Assembly (NCBI RefSeq): GCF_000286455.1
Contig: NZ_ALKG01000012.1
Location: forward strand, 1-60,578
Length of the DNA stretch: 60,578 bases
Reading direction: 5' to 3'
Source: Selenomonas sp. FOBRC6
GTDB taxonomy: Bacteria > Bacillota > Negativicutes > Selenomonadales > Selenomonadaceae
Positions 41,096 to 49,488 of this stretch are shown one piece after another. The notes under the pieces are model-generated. The model did not search any database. It was given only the letters and a program-made list of their open reading frames with translations, and was not told the DNA's origin. A program made the translations under genes and the position numbers. Numbering within the stretch: position 1 is the stretch's first letter; each line of letters opens with the position of its first letter.

Positions 41096-42547
41096 CTACT
41101 CTGCGTTCTCCTGCCCCGTCTTGCTCTTCTTGGGGCGGCGCGAATTGATATAGGGCATACGAACACGCCCCAAAAAAGCCTTGCCAATCGGCGTATCGCG
41201 CAGGGCAAGATTATCTTCTTCACGAAGCATCTGACTCAGCCACGTAAAGACATCGCACATGCGCCGGGCATCACCAAGACGGAATTGCGGTGTGTCACGC
41301 ATTGCTCCGTCAGCAAAGGCAAAGATTTCATCTGCTGTCGTCTCCGCGCGAAATGCGCACAGGAATTTCCGCCGGGCATCTCTCCATGCCGTCTGCGCCT
41401 TGTGGAACTCCTCACTCGGAAGTTTTTCCCCTCGATATTCGTTGACGAGATAGAATCCGGCATTTCGATGCATGGGATCCTTTTCAAGACAGGCTAAAAA
41501 ATTTTCCTGATGCTCTGGTTTTAGGCAGAGGAAGCCGGAATCCACGAGCAGTTCCGGCACACGCTCGGTGAAGAAGGTAATCGACTGCTGCAGAAAGCCA
41601 CGATCAATGCACCACCCGATGAGAGCGATGTCGTCTACCTCCTCCGTCAGGATGGTGCTGTAATCTTCACGGATGCGTACGAGCATCTGCCGCATGAGAT
41701 TGTCACTCTGCACCGCCTCTGCCGATATCGATGCCGAAGACTCATCGGAAAATGCCTCTATCCTGCGCCGAAGCTCGACAATCGCAGTGCGCAGTTCGCC
41801 ATAATGGCAGAGTGTCAATTCCTCGGCAAAGCCATTCATCGCTGCTAGCAGCCGCTCCAATGCGGGGCTCTTCTCTCGCGCGCGGAAATAATCCCGCAAC
41901 ACCGATACCTCGCCATGACGTACGAATTCCTCCGCGCCCGCAACGAGGTCAAAGAATGCATAGAGCGGCATGACCTCCTCGACACGATGCGCATGATAGT
42001 TCGAGTAGATGACCTTGCCGATGGCAATGCGCTCGTACTGCACGAGCCGCATGAGTGCAATGAGAATCATCGACGCATTGCGCAGCCCGCCCGTGCAGTC
42101 AACGTGGAGAACAATCTCCGCAGTCGGATCATCTCTTCTGACATCCTGTGCATACCGACGCACGGAGGAGGCAACCTCGATGAGTGTGTCCATATTCTCC
42201 TCGATCGGCGCCTGCTCGTCAAAGTCGATGGAATCCGCAATATTCTCCACATTGGGTACGACATCCGAGATCCGATGCAGGAAATAGCCGTAGTGCGTCC
42301 ACCCACGCCCCTCCGCATCCTCGTATCCGACAATCGGCCCTGCGACCATCTGCGTCCGCACGAGGAAGAGATGCGACAAACTGTCCACCTGTGCATGTCC
42401 TCCGCATAGGAGGTAACGGACGGCAGACTCATTTGTCGTGTGGCAGTCCTTTTTCGCGCCGATGTTCTGATACTCCGCCACCGAAATGCCGCCCTCACGG
42501 TTGCGCTTGACATCGCTCAGAAAGCACAGCATGATATCTTTTTTCAT
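41096..42547 (-). CDS. CARF-domain CRISPR sensor (TM1812/DxTHG-like)
   Basis: A 483-aa protein whose N-terminal CARF domain should bind cyclic oligoadenylate. Strand 1 is IMLCFLSDVKR (5-15). The signature segment is VLHVDCTGGLRNASMILIAL (147-166), a variant of the DxTHG(L)R motif with Cys-Thr-Gly-Gly. After about 215 the chain is helical. No Rx4-6H motif is present within this frame (R-N-A-G-F-Y near 365 lacks the His), so nuclease activity probably resides in the next frame. The ATG at 42547 follows GAGGG. It is the first gene of the cas operon and ends in TAG. Confidence 0.8.
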   Translation of the reverse strand: MKKDIMLCFLSDVKRNREGGISVAEYQNIGAKKDCHTTNESAVRYLLCGGHAQVDSLSHLFLVRTQMVAGPIVGYEDAEGRGWTHYGYFLHRISDVVPNVENIADSIDFDEQAPIEENMDTLIEVASSVRRYAQDVRRDDPTAEIVLHVDCTGGLRNASMILIALMRLVQYERIAIGKVIYSNYHAHRVEEVMPLYAFFDLVAGAEEFVRHGEVSVLRDYFRAREKSPALERLLAAMNGFAEELTLCHYGELRTAIVELRRRIEAFSDESSASISAEAVQSDNLMRQMLVRIREDYSTILTEEVDDIALIGWCIDRGFLQQSITFFTERVPELLVDSGFLCLKPEHQENFLACLEKDPMHRNAGFYLVNEYRGEKLPSEEFHKAQTAWRDARRKFLCAFRAETTADEIFAFADGAMRDTPQFRLGDARRMCDVFTWLSQMLREEDNLALRDTPIGKAFLGRVRMPYINSRRPKKSKTGQENAE

Positions 42548-42631
42548 ATGATCCCTCTTTCTCGTGCCGTACAAAGGTCTCCACATAAATGTTTTATTTC
42601 ATAAAACTTCATCTCTCCTAAGCTGTCTCTT

Positions 42632-42660
42632 ATTTTATTGTTAATCATGTCTAAAAGCAA
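42632..42660 (-). promoter_or_regulatory. cas operon promoter
   Basis: Minus-strand TTGCTT (42655-42660), 17-base spacer, TAAAAT (42632-42637), about 85 bases upstream of the CARF start. The 248 bases between the CARF and DUF4127 genes hold only this and the divergent promoter. Confidence 0.55.
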
Positions 42661-42727
42661 GTAGCATGAAGCGTGCAGATGATCTTTCAACGCTTCTCCT
42701 CATCGGACGATTGCTGCAAAAAACGGA

Positions 42728-42756
42728 TTGCACAGGCGGGTTCCATACAGTAAAAT
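42728..42756 (+). promoter_or_regulatory. DUF4127 gene promoter
   Basis: TTGCAC (42728-42733), 17-base spacer, TAAAAT (42751-42756), 40 bases before the start codon. Confidence 0.55.
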
Positions 42757-42795
42757 GATGACGCAGGAACGTGAGGAACGGAAGGAGGGCGCGGC

Positions 42796-44484
42796 ATGAA
42801 GCAGGAACTATCCATCACCACTGTCTTCCTGATCGTTGCCCTACTCCTCTTCCACTTCGTATTTCATTCCACATATGTGGGAGAGTGGCGCACGCTGTCC
42901 ACTATGGCGATAGATGCAGGAGAGCGGCGCATCCTGCTTGTACCGCTCGACTCGCGCCCGCCGTGCCAGGAGTTCGTTGTGAGCGGCGGCAGGATTGTCG
43001 GATGGAATGTCATAACGCCGCCGACGGAGTATATGGACTACTATTCCATGGCGGGCGATACGCACGCGCTGAGAGATTGGCTCGCGCATGAGGCGGGCGG
43101 GACGGATGCCGTCATCCTCTCGGTGGATCAGCTGCTCTCGGGGGGACTCCTCGCGGCGCGCGAGGCACATATTGCGCCGTCGGATATTGCGGAGTTGGCA
43201 AACGATCTGCGCGCCCTGCACGCGGCGCATCCCTCTATTCCCCTGCACGCATTCTACATCCTGCCGCGCGCAATTCCGCAGGACGGGCTAGAGGGCTGGC
43301 GCGAGCGCCGCGCCCTGCTCGCCTATGCGCGCCTCCTCGGACGCGCGGGCGAGGGTCTGCCCGTCGATGCGGAGGAGATGGAGCGTCTGCGCGCGCAGTT
43401 TCCGCCCGACTATCTGGAAAAATATCTCGCCCACTTCGAGGAGAGCACGGCACTCGCCGCCATGCTCATCGGCCTTACGGAGGAGGGCGTGCTCACGCGC
43501 CTCGTCCTCGGGCAGGACGACGGCGAGGAGTATTCGGTTGGCAATCTGAAAAAGGCAGAGCTTGCCGCCATGCTCGCGCAAAAAAATATCGCCCCCGAAC
43601 GGGCGATGATTGTGCACGGTGCGGATGAGATTGCACTCTCCATGCTTACGCGCATTGCGCTCGATGAGCTGCGTGCAGACGGCGGCGCCGCGCCGCGCAT
43701 TTCCCTGCGCTATGCGGGTGCAGGCATGGACGACGCGGTCTTCCCCTTTATGGCGGTCTCGAACGACGCGACGGCGCGCGAGAAGATCGCCATGCTCGGC
43801 GCCTCCCTTGTGGAGGATGGCGAGGACAGAGATCTCACACTCTTCATCTCTGCTGGCGACAGCAATGCGGATACGCTCGGCACGCGCGCCCCAGCTGCCG
43901 CTGCAATACGGGATATGATGGCGAGGGGAATGCCCGTTGCGCTCGTCGATCTCTCCCGTCATTTTCACGCGGAGGAAACGCTACTGCCCATGCTGATCGA
44001 AAAGAATGTACCCGTGAACGCGCTCACGGCGTACGCGGGGTGGAACACGGCAAGCAACGCGATCGGCACGGCGCTCTCGGAGGCGCTGCTCTATCACTGT
44101 GCCATGCAGTGCACAGGGAGTGACGAGGAGCGAGAGGCATACACGTACGCAAATCTTGCCTTCCTCACGGGGCGCATCGCCGAGGATGAGTTCTATCTCA
44201 AGGAGACAATCGACCGCGTCAACAATACGCTCCGCATTGCGGGCTATCGGAATACTGCCGATCTCGATCTCACGAAGAACTGGCGCTGGGCGAATGATCT
44301 CCTCACGCACGATCTCGATCGCCGCATACGCAGCTATGAGAGCAGTGCCGCCTTCCGCGCACCGTTTCAGCAGGGCGATATGCAGCTGGGCCTTGTACGG
44401 AGCAATATCACGGCATACTACCCGTGGCCGCGCACCTTTGAGGTGCGGTTGGAGGCTGCGCCGACGGTCGAAATATCCCCGTAA
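42796..44484 (+). CDS. DUF4127 family protein, membrane-anchored
   Basis: A 562-aa protein with one N-terminal membrane span (ITTVFLIVALLLFHFVF) and a large exported domain. LLVPLDSRPPCQEFV (about 46-60) and TPPTEYMDYYSMAGD (about 74-88) match the N-terminus of DUF4127, which resembles alpha/beta enzymes acting on envelope substrates. AGGAGG-like GGAGGG precedes the ATG. It lies alone between the cas promoter and a terminator. The function of the family is not established. Confidence 0.8.
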   Translation: MKQELSITTVFLIVALLLFHFVFHSTYVGEWRTLSTMAIDAGERRILLVPLDSRPPCQEFVVSGGRIVGWNVITPPTEYMDYYSMAGDTHALRDWLAHEAGGTDAVILSVDQLLSGGLLAAREAHIAPSDIAELANDLRALHAAHPSIPLHAFYILPRAIPQDGLEGWRERRALLAYARLLGRAGEGLPVDAEEMERLRAQFPPDYLEKYLAHFEESTALAAMLIGLTEEGVLTRLVLGQDDGEEYSVGNLKKAELAAMLAQKNIAPERAMIVHGADEIALSMLTRIALDELRADGGAAPRISLRYAGAGMDDAVFPFMAVSNDATAREKIAMLGASLVEDGEDRDLTLFISAGDSNADTLGTRAPAAAAIRDMMARGMPVALVDLSRHFHAEETLLPMLIEKNVPVNALTAYAGWNTASNAIGTALSEALLYHCAMQCTGSDEEREAYTYANLAFLTGRIAEDEFYLKETIDRVNNTLRIAGYRNTADLDLTKNWRWANDLLTHDLDRRIRSYESSAAFRAPFQQGDMQLGLVRSNITAYYPWPRTFEVRLEAAPTVEISP

Positions 44485-44486
44485 CA

Positions 44487-44530
44487 CAAAGGGACTGTTG
44501 CACGAGTGTTTCGTACAACAGTCCCTTTTA
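44487..44530. terminator. Bidirectional terminator between the DUF4127 gene and exbD
   Basis: AAAGGGACTGTTGCACGA pairs with TCGTACAACAGTCCCTTT; T-rich on one side and A-rich on the other. Confidence 0.88.
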
Positions 44531-44538
44531 TCCCATAT

Positions 44539-44937
44539 TCACTGTGCCGCAAGCCCAAAGCGCGTAATGCCTTCCTTGCGGAACTTGTCCAGCAGCTCCA
44601 TAACGCCGCTGTAGTTGATGTCCCCGTCCGCGCGCACAACGACGGCGAATCGCGGATTCTTCTGACTCTCCGCACGCGCACGGCGCAGGAGGGTCGTCTC
44701 GTCGATCTGCTGATCCTCGAGCCAGAGCGAGCCATCCTTGCGCATGGTCACGAGATAGGTCACATTGAGCTGCGTCTGCGCCGTCTGTGCCTTCGGCAGG
44801 TTCACATCGACCGTCTTCAGATTCACCATGTAGAGCGTGCTCATAATAAAGAAGACGAGCAGGAAGAACATGATGTCGATCATGGGGATAATCATGACCT
44901 CGGGCTTTTCAAACGCCCTTCTGTCGCGCAGCCTCAT
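44539..44937 (-). CDS. exbD: Biopolymer transport protein ExbD/TolR
   Basis: A 132-aa protein with one N-terminal membrane span. The functional Asp is in VMIIPMIDIMFFLLVFFIM (about residue 22), the proton-path residue of ExbD/TolR. A periplasmic domain follows (VNLPKAQTAQ...). With ExbB it converts proton motive force into work at the outer membrane through a TonB- or TolA-like protein. That protein is not encoded here. It overlaps exbB by 4 bases. Confidence 0.92.
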   Translation of the reverse strand: MRLRDRRAFEKPEVMIIPMIDIMFFLLVFFIMSTLYMVNLKTVDVNLPKAQTAQTQLNVTYLVTMRKDGSLWLEDQQIDETTLLRRARAESQKNPRFAVVVRADGDINYSGVMELLDKFRKEGITRFGLAAQ

Positions 44938-45623
44938 GCCTCATCACCTTCCGCTGCTTCTCCCGCATGCAGAGAAGTCTCGATCACGCCCTTGACACCT
45001 GCCGCACGCGCAAGCTCAATGCGGCTGTTCTCGGCAGCAGAGAAGCACATCTCCATATCCGTGACGATGTTCTCGATGCGCTGCGAGAAATACGCGTGCA
45101 CGGAGAGTGCAATGATGGCGACACAGAGTCCCATCGCCGTTGCAATCAGCGCCTCGCCGACACCGCCCGTAATCGCGCTCGGCTCGCCCGCCTCGATGTT
45201 GAACACGCTGAACGTCGAGATCATTCCGCTGATCGTGCCGAGGAGCCCGAGCAGCGGCGCCATCGTAACAGTGACGCTCAGATAGTACATCCGATTGCGC
45301 AGCTTCGAGAGCGCAATGCCGGACTGGATCTCCATATACGAGGACATCTTGCGCGAATTCTTGCTGTTCTTCGAGATCGCACTGTACAAAATGTCCGCAA
45401 TCGATCCGCGCTTTGTCTCCGTCAGCTGAACGACCTCGCTAAAGCGCCCATTTGCGATGTGTAGCATGAACTCATGTGCAAATGCCCGCCCCGCATCCGC
45501 ACGTGCAAAATAGAACGCACGCTCAATGCCGATAAAGACGACAAAAATCGATGCCGCGAGCAGGAAGTACATGACAATGCCGCCCTGCCTGAAAAATTCA
45601 ATTCCCTGCGCAATAAAATCCAT
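44934..45623 (-). CDS. exbB: Proton channel protein ExbB/TolQ (MotA family)
   Basis: A 229-aa membrane protein from the ATG at 45623. The first span is near the N-terminus (GGIVMYFLLAASIFVVFIGIERAF). The second and third lie in the conserved block APLLGLLGTISGMISTF (about 142-158) and ITGGVGEALIATAMGLCVAI. It has the usual ExbB length. A promoter and a Fur-like palindrome lie upstream, so iron control is likely. Confidence 0.92.
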   Translation of the reverse strand: MDFIAQGIEFFRQGGIVMYFLLAASIFVVFIGIERAFYFARADAGRAFAHEFMLHIANGRFSEVVQLTETKRGSIADILYSAISKNSKNSRKMSSYMEIQSGIALSKLRNRMYYLSVTVTMAPLLGLLGTISGMISTFSVFNIEAGEPSAITGGVGEALIATAMGLCVAIIALSVHAYFSQRIENIVTDMEMCFSAAENSRIELARAAGVKGVIETSLHAGEAAEGDEA

Positions 45624-45686
45624 CGTATAACCGTTCCTTCCCCAATAAACTACAATGACCCATGCCATCCCCGGATAAGCGGCTTC

Positions 45687-45715
45687 ATTCTACTACATAT
45701 TTGTGTCTGCGTCAA
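45687..45715 (-). promoter_or_regulatory. exbBD promoter
   Basis: Minus-strand TTGACG (45710-45715), 17-base spacer, TAGAAT (45687-45692). Confidence 0.7.
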
Positions 45716-45716
45716 C

Positions 45717-45735
45717 GATAACAAATATCATTATA
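45717..45735. promoter_or_regulatory. Possible Fur box upstream of exbBD
   Basis: GATAACAAATATCATTATA matches the 19-bp Fur consensus GATAATGATAATCATTATC at 14 positions by eye. It lies directly upstream of the exbB -35, and 25 bases before the -35 of the divergent ABC transporter gene. Confidence 0.45.
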
Positions 45736-45759
45736 ATATTCTGATTGACACCTGATACC

Positions 45760-45788
45760 TTGCAGACCATGTGAAAAAATACTATAAT
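45760..45788 (+). promoter_or_regulatory. Promoter of the ABC transporter operon
   Basis: TTGCAG (45760-45765), 17-base spacer, TATAAT (45783-45788). Confidence 0.75.
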
Positions 45789-45821
45789 AAAAGCCGTTAT
45801 CTCATCGAAGGAGGATGCAGT

Positions 45822-47534
45822 TTGAAGTTCCCTCTCGCACGCGGCTTCTGGCAGCTGTTCAAAGGATATTGGAGTTCCCCCGAAAAATGGAAGGCGCGCG
45901 GCCTGCTCATTTCGGTCATCGCGCTCAACCTCATCATAGTCTATCTGCTCGTGCGGATCAACGACTGGTACCGCGTTTTCTACGACGCGCTGCAGGCGTA
46001 TGACTGGGCATCGTTCTGGCCGCTCGTCGGTGAGTTCTCCGTGCTCGCATTCCTCTACATTGTAATCGCAGTCTATGCCGTCTATCTGCGGCAAATGCTG
46101 ACGATCAACTGGCGTACGTGGATGACGGAGCAGTATCTCACGCGCTGGATGCGTGGACAGGTCTACTACCGTCTGCAGGTGCTGCGCAGCGATACAGATA
46201 ACCCCGATCAGCGTATCAGCGAGGATATCAACCAATTCGTCTCTCTGACGCTGACGCTGCTCGTCGGCATCCTGAAGCAGCTCACGACACTCGGCGCATT
46301 CGCCGTTGTACTCTGGAACCTCTCGGGCGTCATCACCGTCCCCATCGGCGGCACAGAGTTCACCGTCTACGGCTATATGTTCTGGCTGTCCCTCCTCTAT
46401 TCGGGACTCGGCACATACTTCGTCCACATCGTCGGAAAGAAGCTCATCCGCCTGAACTTCGACCAGCAGCGCTATGAGGCGGACTTCCGTTTCAGCATGA
46501 TGCGCGTGCGCGAGAACAGCGAGAGCATCGCATTCTATCGCGGCGAGATGGCGGAGACGGTCGGCTTCAAGGAGCGGTTCGCCAACGTCATCAAAAACTA
46601 CTGGGGACTCATGCGCCGCACGAAGCTGCTGAACTTCTACGTCAACGGCTACTCACAGCTCGCGATCATATTCCCGCTCGTCATGGCAGCCCCGCGCTAC
46701 TATGCAGGCGAGATGGCGCTCGGCGGACTCATGCAGACGCTCTCGGCATTCGGGCGCGTGCAGGATGCACTTTCCTTCTTCGTCGATTCCTATAGCTCCA
46801 TCGCCGAGCTCGCCGCCGTGATCCAGCGACTCTCGGGCTTCACGGAGCATATGGAGGAGTCCGCACGGGTCACAAGCGACATTGTGCGCAGCGAGGGCAG
46901 CGACAAGGCGCTCGTGCTGCAAGACCTCTCGATCGATCTGCCGGACGGCGCACCGCTTCTCTCCGCCTGCACACTCTCCCTGCCCGCAGGCAGCCACGTC
47001 CTCGTGACGGGTGCCTCGGGCGCGGGCAAGAGCACGCTGCTCCGTGCGCTCGCAGGCATCTGGCCGTATGGCAGCGGCAAAATTGAGCTGCCGCAGGGCG
47101 CAAAGAGGCTTTTCCTCCCGCAGCGCCCCTATCTCGTTCTCGGCTCGCTGCGCCGCGCACTCTCCTATCCACGCACAGCGGCGGCATCCGATGACGAGAT
47201 CGCACGCATTCTAAAACTCGTTGGGATGGATCATTTCGCCGCACGTCTCGACGACGTGGACGATTGGAGCCGCATTCTCTCGCTTGGCGAGCAGCAGCGC
47301 CTTGCGTTTGCACGCATATTACTCATCCGCCCCGACTGGATTTTCCTCGACGAGGCGACATCCGCCCTCGACGAGCCGCGCGAACGCGCATTGTATGAAC
47401 TGCTGCATCAGGAACTCCCCGCCGCGAGCATCATCAGCGTCGGGCATCGCTCGACCCTTTTTGTCCTTCATGACACGGAGCTCCGCCTCAAAGACCAATC
47501 GTATACCTATCAGGAGATCTCACATGAATCGTAG
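45822..47534 (+). CDS. SbmA/BacA-like ABC transporter, fused permease and ATPase
   Basis: A 570-aa half-transporter with an ABC_membrane_2 permease domain (about 1-340; ISVIALNLIIVYLLVRINDWYRVFYDALQ is diagnostic) and a C-terminal ATPase. The ATPase has Walker A GASGAGKST, signature LSLGEQQRLAFARIL, Walker B WIFLDEATSALDE and an H-loop near ISVGHRS. A TTG at 45822 after AAGGAGG is the best start. Relatives (SbmA, BacA, YddA) import peptides, very long chain fatty acids or cobalamin. It heads a five-gene unit. Confidence 0.88.
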   Translation: MKFPLARGFWQLFKGYWSSPEKWKARGLLISVIALNLIIVYLLVRINDWYRVFYDALQAYDWASFWPLVGEFSVLAFLYIVIAVYAVYLRQMLTINWRTWMTEQYLTRWMRGQVYYRLQVLRSDTDNPDQRISEDINQFVSLTLTLLVGILKQLTTLGAFAVVLWNLSGVITVPIGGTEFTVYGYMFWLSLLYSGLGTYFVHIVGKKLIRLNFDQQRYEADFRFSMMRVRENSESIAFYRGEMAETVGFKERFANVIKNYWGLMRRTKLLNFYVNGYSQLAIIFPLVMAAPRYYAGEMALGGLMQTLSAFGRVQDALSFFVDSYSSIAELAAVIQRLSGFTEHMEESARVTSDIVRSEGSDKALVLQDLSIDLPDGAPLLSACTLSLPAGSHVLVTGASGAGKSTLLRALAGIWPYGSGKIELPQGAKRLFLPQRPYLVLGSLRRALSYPRTAAASDDEIARILKLVGMDHFAARLDDVDDWSRILSLGEQQRLAFARILLIRPDWIFLDEATSALDEPRERALYELLHQELPAASIISVGHRSTLFVLHDTELRLKDQSYTYQEISHES

Positions 47535-48378
47535 AGAATTCCTGCGTCGACTCGCCCTCTTCGGCATCGGCGCCGTCGCACTCCCCTTCTTCCCCTCCCC
47601 TGTGGAGGCATCGTGGTACATCCCATCGACACTGCCCGGTGTATCCGTGCGTCCGACCCATCTGCGGTTCGGCCCACTCGAGAACCGCTATGTCACAGAC
47701 TGTATCGTCGTTCATCATATCGGCATGGCAAACAATGATGATGTCTCGGCGGAGACCGTGCATCAGTGGCATTTGAACAACGGATGGTCGGGCATCGGCT
47801 ATCATTTCATCATTCGCAAGGACGGCACGATCGAGGAAGGGCGTCCGCTCGGCACAGTCGGCGCGCACGTCTACGGAGAGAACCGCCATACGGTCGGCAT
47901 CAACCTCGTCGGCAACTTCGAGAACGCCGTTCCCACGGAGGCACAGAAGGCATCTGCTGCGCGTCTGATCGCGTCGCTCTGCACCGTCTATCAGCTTGAC
48001 CCCATGTGGCAGAGCACGGTGAAGGGGCACCGCGATCTCAATGCAACCGCCTGCCCCGGCCGCCATCTCTACGCGCAGCTCCCCGACATCGTCCAACAGG
48101 CACGCATCTTCTACGCCTCCGATGAACTGCAGACAGAGCGTCTGCGCATTGCACAGCGCGAACGTGAGGAGCAGGAGGCACAGCGCGCACGCATTCGTCA
48201 GCAGATGGAGGAGGCGCAGAGGAAAAACGGCATGACGCGCCCCGCGCACCCGACGCCGAGCACGCCGAACCCGCCCGTACAGCCGCCGCCGGAAAAACCG
48301 TCACTCAAGCCAAACAAGCGCCCCGATCTCCCAAAACCGAGTCCGCGTCCCGCGCAGCAGCGTCGCATTGCGACATAG
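47524..48378 (+). CDS. N-acetylmuramoyl-L-alanine amidase with twin-arginine signal
   Basis: Exported peptidoglycan amidase of 284 aa. The N-terminus NRREFLRRLALFGIG is a twin-arginine signal, cut near PVEA. An Amidase_2/PGRP domain follows (about 55-195). Zinc ligands are His in IVVHHIGM, His in GAHVYGENRHTVGINL and the distal KGHRDLNATACPG. The last third is a low-complexity tail rich in Glu, Arg and Pro. Its ATG overlaps the end of the transporter gene by 11 bases. Confidence 0.88.
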   Translation: MNRREFLRRLALFGIGAVALPFFPSPVEASWYIPSTLPGVSVRPTHLRFGPLENRYVTDCIVVHHIGMANNDDVSAETVHQWHLNNGWSGIGYHFIIRKDGTIEEGRPLGTVGAHVYGENRHTVGINLVGNFENAVPTEAQKASAARLIASLCTVYQLDPMWQSTVKGHRDLNATACPGRHLYAQLPDIVQQARIFYASDELQTERLRIAQREREEQEAQRARIRQQMEEAQRKNGMTRPAHPTPSTPNPPVQPPPEKPSLKPNKRPDLPKPSPRPAQQRRIAT

Positions 48379-48403
48379 CATAGAATACTGGAGGTGAAGC
48401 GTC

Positions 48404-48751
48404 ATGGGTTTCCACTACCGATTTTTCGACCGCGATCAGGAAAAGACCGATGAGATGGGCATTCCTCTGACGCGTGCCGATATTGATGCACGCGAACGCT
48501 CGAAAGAACCGGAGCGCATCTTTTCGCGCGGCGAGCAGACCGGCATCGTCCTCTCCTCCGTGATCTTTGCCTACGGCTGGACCGAGGGCGATCTCTCCCT
48601 CGTCTTTTTCTGCCTCTCCTTTCTGATGTTCGAGCTCCGAAAGATTGTGCAGAGATTCTCCCACAGTTATGGAAAGAGTATTGCAAACGCCATGCAGGGT
48701 TTCAGTATTGCTCTGATACTCGGCGCACTCGTTATGGTTCTTACAACCTAG
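48404..48751 (+). CDS. Small membrane protein of unknown function
   Basis: A 115-aa protein with a polar, charged N-terminal third (residues 1-44) and three hydrophobic segments (GIVLSSVIFAYGW, LSLVFFCLSFLMFEL, GFSIALILGALVMVL). GGAGGTGA precedes the ATG. It lies in the operon between the amidase and the TVP38-type gene, so it may assist an envelope process. I recognise no family. Confidence 0.7.
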   Translation: MGFHYRFFDRDQEKTDEMGIPLTRADIDARERSKEPERIFSRGEQTGIVLSSVIFAYGWTEGDLSLVFFCLSFLMFELRKIVQRFSHSYGKSIANAMQGFSIALILGALVMVLTT

Positions 48752-48762
48752 GAGGCATCTAC

Positions 48763-49488
48763 GTGAAACAACAGATGGGCATGGGTGTCCTGAAGGTCGG
48801 CGCAGCGCTTGCGATCGTCCTGCTCTTCGTCATTATCCACCTCATCGCGCCGGAGTTCCTGCCTGAACTCTTCGCCCTGCTCGCGAGCGGCGACATCCCC
48901 GCGACGGTGGAGTACATCCGCTCGTTCGGCGAGGGGGCGATTGTCTTCGCCTTCCTCCTCACCCTCTTTACGAATGCACTCGGCTTTCCCCCCGCCGTCA
49001 TCTTCTCGACGGCGAACGTCATCCTCTTCGGCATTGTCCCCGGCATCATCCTCTCCTGCGTGGCAGAGACAGTCGGCGTGACGATTGCCTTCGTCCTCAT
49101 GCGCTTCTACTTCCGTGAGGCAGCAGAAAAGGCGATTGCGAAGAGTCCCTTCCTCACAAAGGTTGACCAGTACAGCGGCAGCAAGGGCTTCATCATTATG
49201 CTGATCGGGCGCATGGTACCCTACCTCCCTTCCGCTGTCATGAACGCCGTCGGCGCGCTCTCCTCCATTCGCTTCCGCGACTATGTGCTCGCCTCGCTCG
49301 TCGGCAAATTTCCCTCGACGGGCATCGAAGCGATCATCGGACACGATCTCATCATGCAGCAGGAGGACAATACACGCCTCATCATTGTCGTGATCTGCGC
49401 CGGCATCCTGATTTACGGGGCAATACGATACGAAAAGCGCATGATGCGCACGGAGGTCATCGTACAGGATACGGAGAAAAAAGAATGA
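48763..49488 (+). CDS. TVP38/TMEM64 family membrane protein
   Basis: A 241-aa membrane protein of the DedA/SNARE-associated superfamily, proposed to handle phospholipids or act as a scramblase. A GTG at 48763 follows AGGAGG. The core has FTNALGFPPAVIFSTANVILFGIVPG and GRMVPYLPSAVMNAVGALS, with the conserved GR and P. It overlaps the phosphoesterase start by 4 bases (ATGA). Confidence 0.88.
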   Translation: MKQQMGMGVLKVGAALAIVLLFVIIHLIAPEFLPELFALLASGDIPATVEYIRSFGEGAIVFAFLLTLFTNALGFPPAVIFSTANVILFGIVPGIILSCVAETVGVTIAFVLMRFYFREAAEKAIAKSPFLTKVDQYSGSKGFIIMLIGRMVPYLPSAVMNAVGALSSIRFRDYVLASLVGKFPSTGIEAIIGHDLIMQQEDNTRLIIVVICAGILIYGAIRYEKRMMRTEVIVQDTEKKE

